Shown here: positions 4,772 through 6,181 of the stretch, piece by piece | Numbering within the stretch: the first letter of the stretch is position 1 | How the letters are laid out: each line of letters begins with the position of its first letter | Source of the DNA: an uncultured Prevotella sp. | Lineage (GTDB): Bacteria; Bacteroidota; Bacteroidia; Bacteroidales; Bacteroidaceae | Reading direction: 5' to 3' | Assembly: GCA_934203355.1 (NCBI GenBank) | Contig: CAKPZC010000083.1 | Location: forward strand, 1 to 6,181 | Length of the DNA: 6,181 bases | The notes under the pieces: model-generated | What the model was told of the DNA's origin: nothing | Seen by the model: only the letters and a program-made list of their open reading frames with translations | Databases searched by the model: none | Program-made: the position numbers and the translations under genes

Positions 4772-5905
4772 CTAATTCCTCAACAGGCTTCCCGTTGGGC
4801 ATAAGAATCTGCAATATGGCCGTGGCACCCATACCGAAAGGACGAGAAACAATACGGCAAACACTATTACCCACACCGAAGCCGAGGAGTATAGAAACGC
4901 CGTGAACAGCTCGTAGTCCATCCATGCGGTCCACGTAGCAGTGAGCATAAGCCCCATAAGCACTCCCCACAGAACGTTGCGGAATACGTTAAGCATCCTG
5001 TTCAAGCGGGGCGATATTCGGGGTTTGCGTCGAGTGAGTTTGCCAGCAAGTTCCTGAGCCGAACCAAACGGACACATGTGGGCACAGTAGTGTCCTGGTC
5101 GACCTACCAAAGGATAAAGCATAGCCACCACTACCATCAGCAATGGGGCTGCGAGCGTGGCGAGTGTGGCGAGGTTTACGCCTCCCGAGAAGAGTCGCAT
5201 GAGCAGGGTGTAAGAAACGAATGTGCCAGTCCACAAACCCAGAACGATGACGTTGAGAACCAACTGCACATAATGCCAACGGCGGTTCTTGACAAACAGC
5301 GGAACCACAGCACCCATCAACACCACTATCAAAGCCACAATGCCGCCAAGAGTCCACCCCCCAGACGAAGCTGAAGCCCCCGACACATCGGCAGAACCAG
5401 TGGCATCAGGCGCATTGCCGAGCGTTGCGTGTTGCTTGGCATAGGCGAGTCCACGCTGCACATTGGCTATGATGGCACGCGACGAGAACGTAGCTCCCGT
5501 CACACCATCCACCTCCATTGCCGCAGCCTCATCAACGGTCTTGCCCTGCCATTGAGCAAGGATAGCAGAAGCATGATTGAAGAAATCGGGCGATTCGGCA
5601 TTAGGCTCTGCCACGATGCTGTCCACCACCCCACTCTTGCTTACATGAATGCGCAGCGGAACTGGTCCGCCATATCCCTGCACGTCCTTGGCAAGCAGGC
5701 GTGTATCCACAACTATTGTGCCATCGGGATGCACCGACATGGTGTCGTTGCCTAATGCCACGGCATCAGTCGTGGCATGCGCATGGCGCAGGTCGATGCC
5801 GAAGATCCTGCCGTCGCGCACTATTGCCGCAGCCGAGAGTATCAGCACTACAACCACAAGCGATAGCAGAGCAGGAATAAAGTTTTTGTTTTTCGCGTTT
5901 TGCAT
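4772..5905 (-). CDS. NosR-like membrane protein: FMN-binding domain plus two CxxxCP motifs
   Basis: Predicted inner-membrane electron-transfer protein, 377 residues. Order: membrane segment (10-29); extracytoplasmic FMN_bind domain (about 45-160) with the flavinylation motif DGVTGATFS, where T139 is the expected site for covalent FMN attachment by ApbE; a Ser/Gly/Ala-rich linker (163-183); then five membrane segments (about 185-205, 212-236, 245-267, 308-328, 340-360). CAHMCP (C274, C278) and CRFLCP (C365, C369) follow the fourth and sixth segments, placing both on the cytoplasmic face as in NosR/NapH proteins. It ends eight residues after the last cysteine and lacks the CxxCxxCxxxCP ferredoxin domain found in full NosR. 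The frame is open to a TTG at 5917, but ATG at 5905 gives a normal N-terminus. No apbE is in view. It probably moves electrons from a cytoplasmic donor to an outer flavin; the partner may be the nitroreductase downstream. Confidence 0.85.
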   Translation of the reverse strand: MQNAKNKNFIPALLSLVVVVLILSAAAIVRDGRIFGIDLRHAHATTDAVALGNDTMSVHPDGTIVVDTRLLAKDVQGYGGPVPLRIHVSKSGVVDSIVAEPNAESPDFFNHASAILAQWQGKTVDEAAAMEVDGVTGATFSSRAIIANVQRGLAYAKQHATLGNAPDATGSADVSGASASSGGWTLGGIVALIVVLMGAVVPLFVKNRRWHYVQLVLNVIVLGLWTGTFVSYTLLMRLFSGGVNLATLATLAAPLLMVVVAMLYPLVGRPGHYCAHMCPFGSAQELAGKLTRRKPRISPRLNRMLNVFRNVLWGVLMGLMLTATWTAWMDYELFTAFLYSSASVWVIVFAVLFLVLSVWVPRPYCRFLCPTGSLLRN

Positions 5906-5927
5906 ATTTAATATCAATTTGTTTTAT

Positions 5928-6181
5928 TAAGTATGTGTTCATATTTATCTTTATATATGAGCGGCAATCAGTAGGAGTGGAGGGTGTTCTAAACTCAAAC
6001 AAAAGCGGGCTGAAAGCCCAATGTTCTCCATAGCCCAGGGCAACGCCCTGGGTAACGGATAAACACAACCCATGCGCCCTGTAAGGGCAACTATATGTGG
6101 CACAATAGAGTTGCCCTTACAGGGCGCGTTGTTAATTGAATGCTATATACCCAGGGCGTTGCCCTGGGCTGTGGAGATATT
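5928..6181. mobile_element. MITE-like palindromic element, copy 2 (cut by window end)
   Basis: It begins TAAGTATGTG at 5928, 22 bp upstream of the NosR-like start, and matches the reverse complement of the right end of copy 1 over nearly 50 bp. It then carries the same hairpin modules: GGGCT-GAA-AGCCC (6007-6019), CCCAGGGC-AAC-GCCCTGGG (6034-6052), an inner stem 6074-6096 with 6105-6127 (one mismatch) around the loop GTGGCACA, and CCCAGGGC-GTT-GCCCTGGG (6150-6168). The window stops before the final module, so the far terminus and any target duplication are unseen. No gene is present in 5906-6181. Confidence 0.65.
5996..6019 (-). terminator. Intrinsic terminator on the minus strand (element copy 2)
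   Basis: Read on the minus strand: GGGCT-TTC-AGCCC then GCTTTTGTTTG, identical to the minus-strand terminator of copy 1. It lies upstream of the NosR-like gene and would block read-through from genes to the right, so that gene should need a promoter inside 5906-5995. Confidence 0.55.

Noticed and set aside
5906..5917. TTG start four codons upstream for the NosR-like protein
   Set aside because: The ATG at 5905 is available and gives a standard charged start before the first membrane segment.
5766..6068. Minus-strand 100-codon frame over element copy 2 and the NosR-like 5' end
   Set aside because: It is out of frame with the well-supported NosR-like gene and its first third is translated palindromic repeat.

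Overview
The window looks like chromosomal DNA from a member of the Bacteroidota, order Bacteroidales, most likely a Prevotella-like gut or oral anaerobe. Three things point there. A TTTG-N19-TAnnTTTG promoter sits before the first gene, which is the sigma-ABfr pattern of this phylum. The starts lack Shine-Dalgarno sequences and have A-rich leaders. The gene content (phosphate butyryltransferase/butyrate kinase, a NosR-like flavinylated membrane protein, an archaeal-type AAA ATPase) also fits. Genus is an inference.

Layout. Positions 1-265 are non-coding and hold hairpins, a good promoter and a 5'-UTR stem-loop. Next is a plus-strand operon, ptb (266-1186) and buk (1234-2295), which converts (branched) acyl-CoA to acyl phosphate and then to the free acid plus ATP. 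Positions 2296-2756 contain no gene. They hold an 18-bp stem hairpin just after buk, then a roughly 380-bp MITE-like element with imperfect terminal inverted repeats, a possible 4-bp target duplication and a core built from nested palindromes. Three minus-strand genes follow. Read in transcription order they are a NosR-like FMN-binding/CxxxCP membrane protein (5905-4772), a membrane-anchored nitroreductase (4675-4016) and an AAA ATPase with a probable C-terminal winged helix (3902-2757). A second copy of the palindromic element begins at 5928 and runs off the window end.

How the parts fit. ptb-buk is a complete two-step energy-conserving module. The NosR-like gene and the nitroreductase are separated by 96 bp of heptamer repeats and may form a small electron-transfer unit at the membrane: cytoplasmic-face CxxxCP cysteines, a periplasmic flavinylated domain, and a nitroreductase whose anchor would place it on the same outer side. 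The ATPase seems to have its own promoter, covered by an 11-10-11 dyad and a 15-bp-phased repeat, so it is probably regulated separately.

The most unusual content is the pair of palindromic elements. They bracket the three-gene minus-strand block, carry outward-reading intrinsic terminators, and have facing ends that are inverted copies of each other. No CRISPR array, tRNA, rRNA or recognisable transposase was seen.
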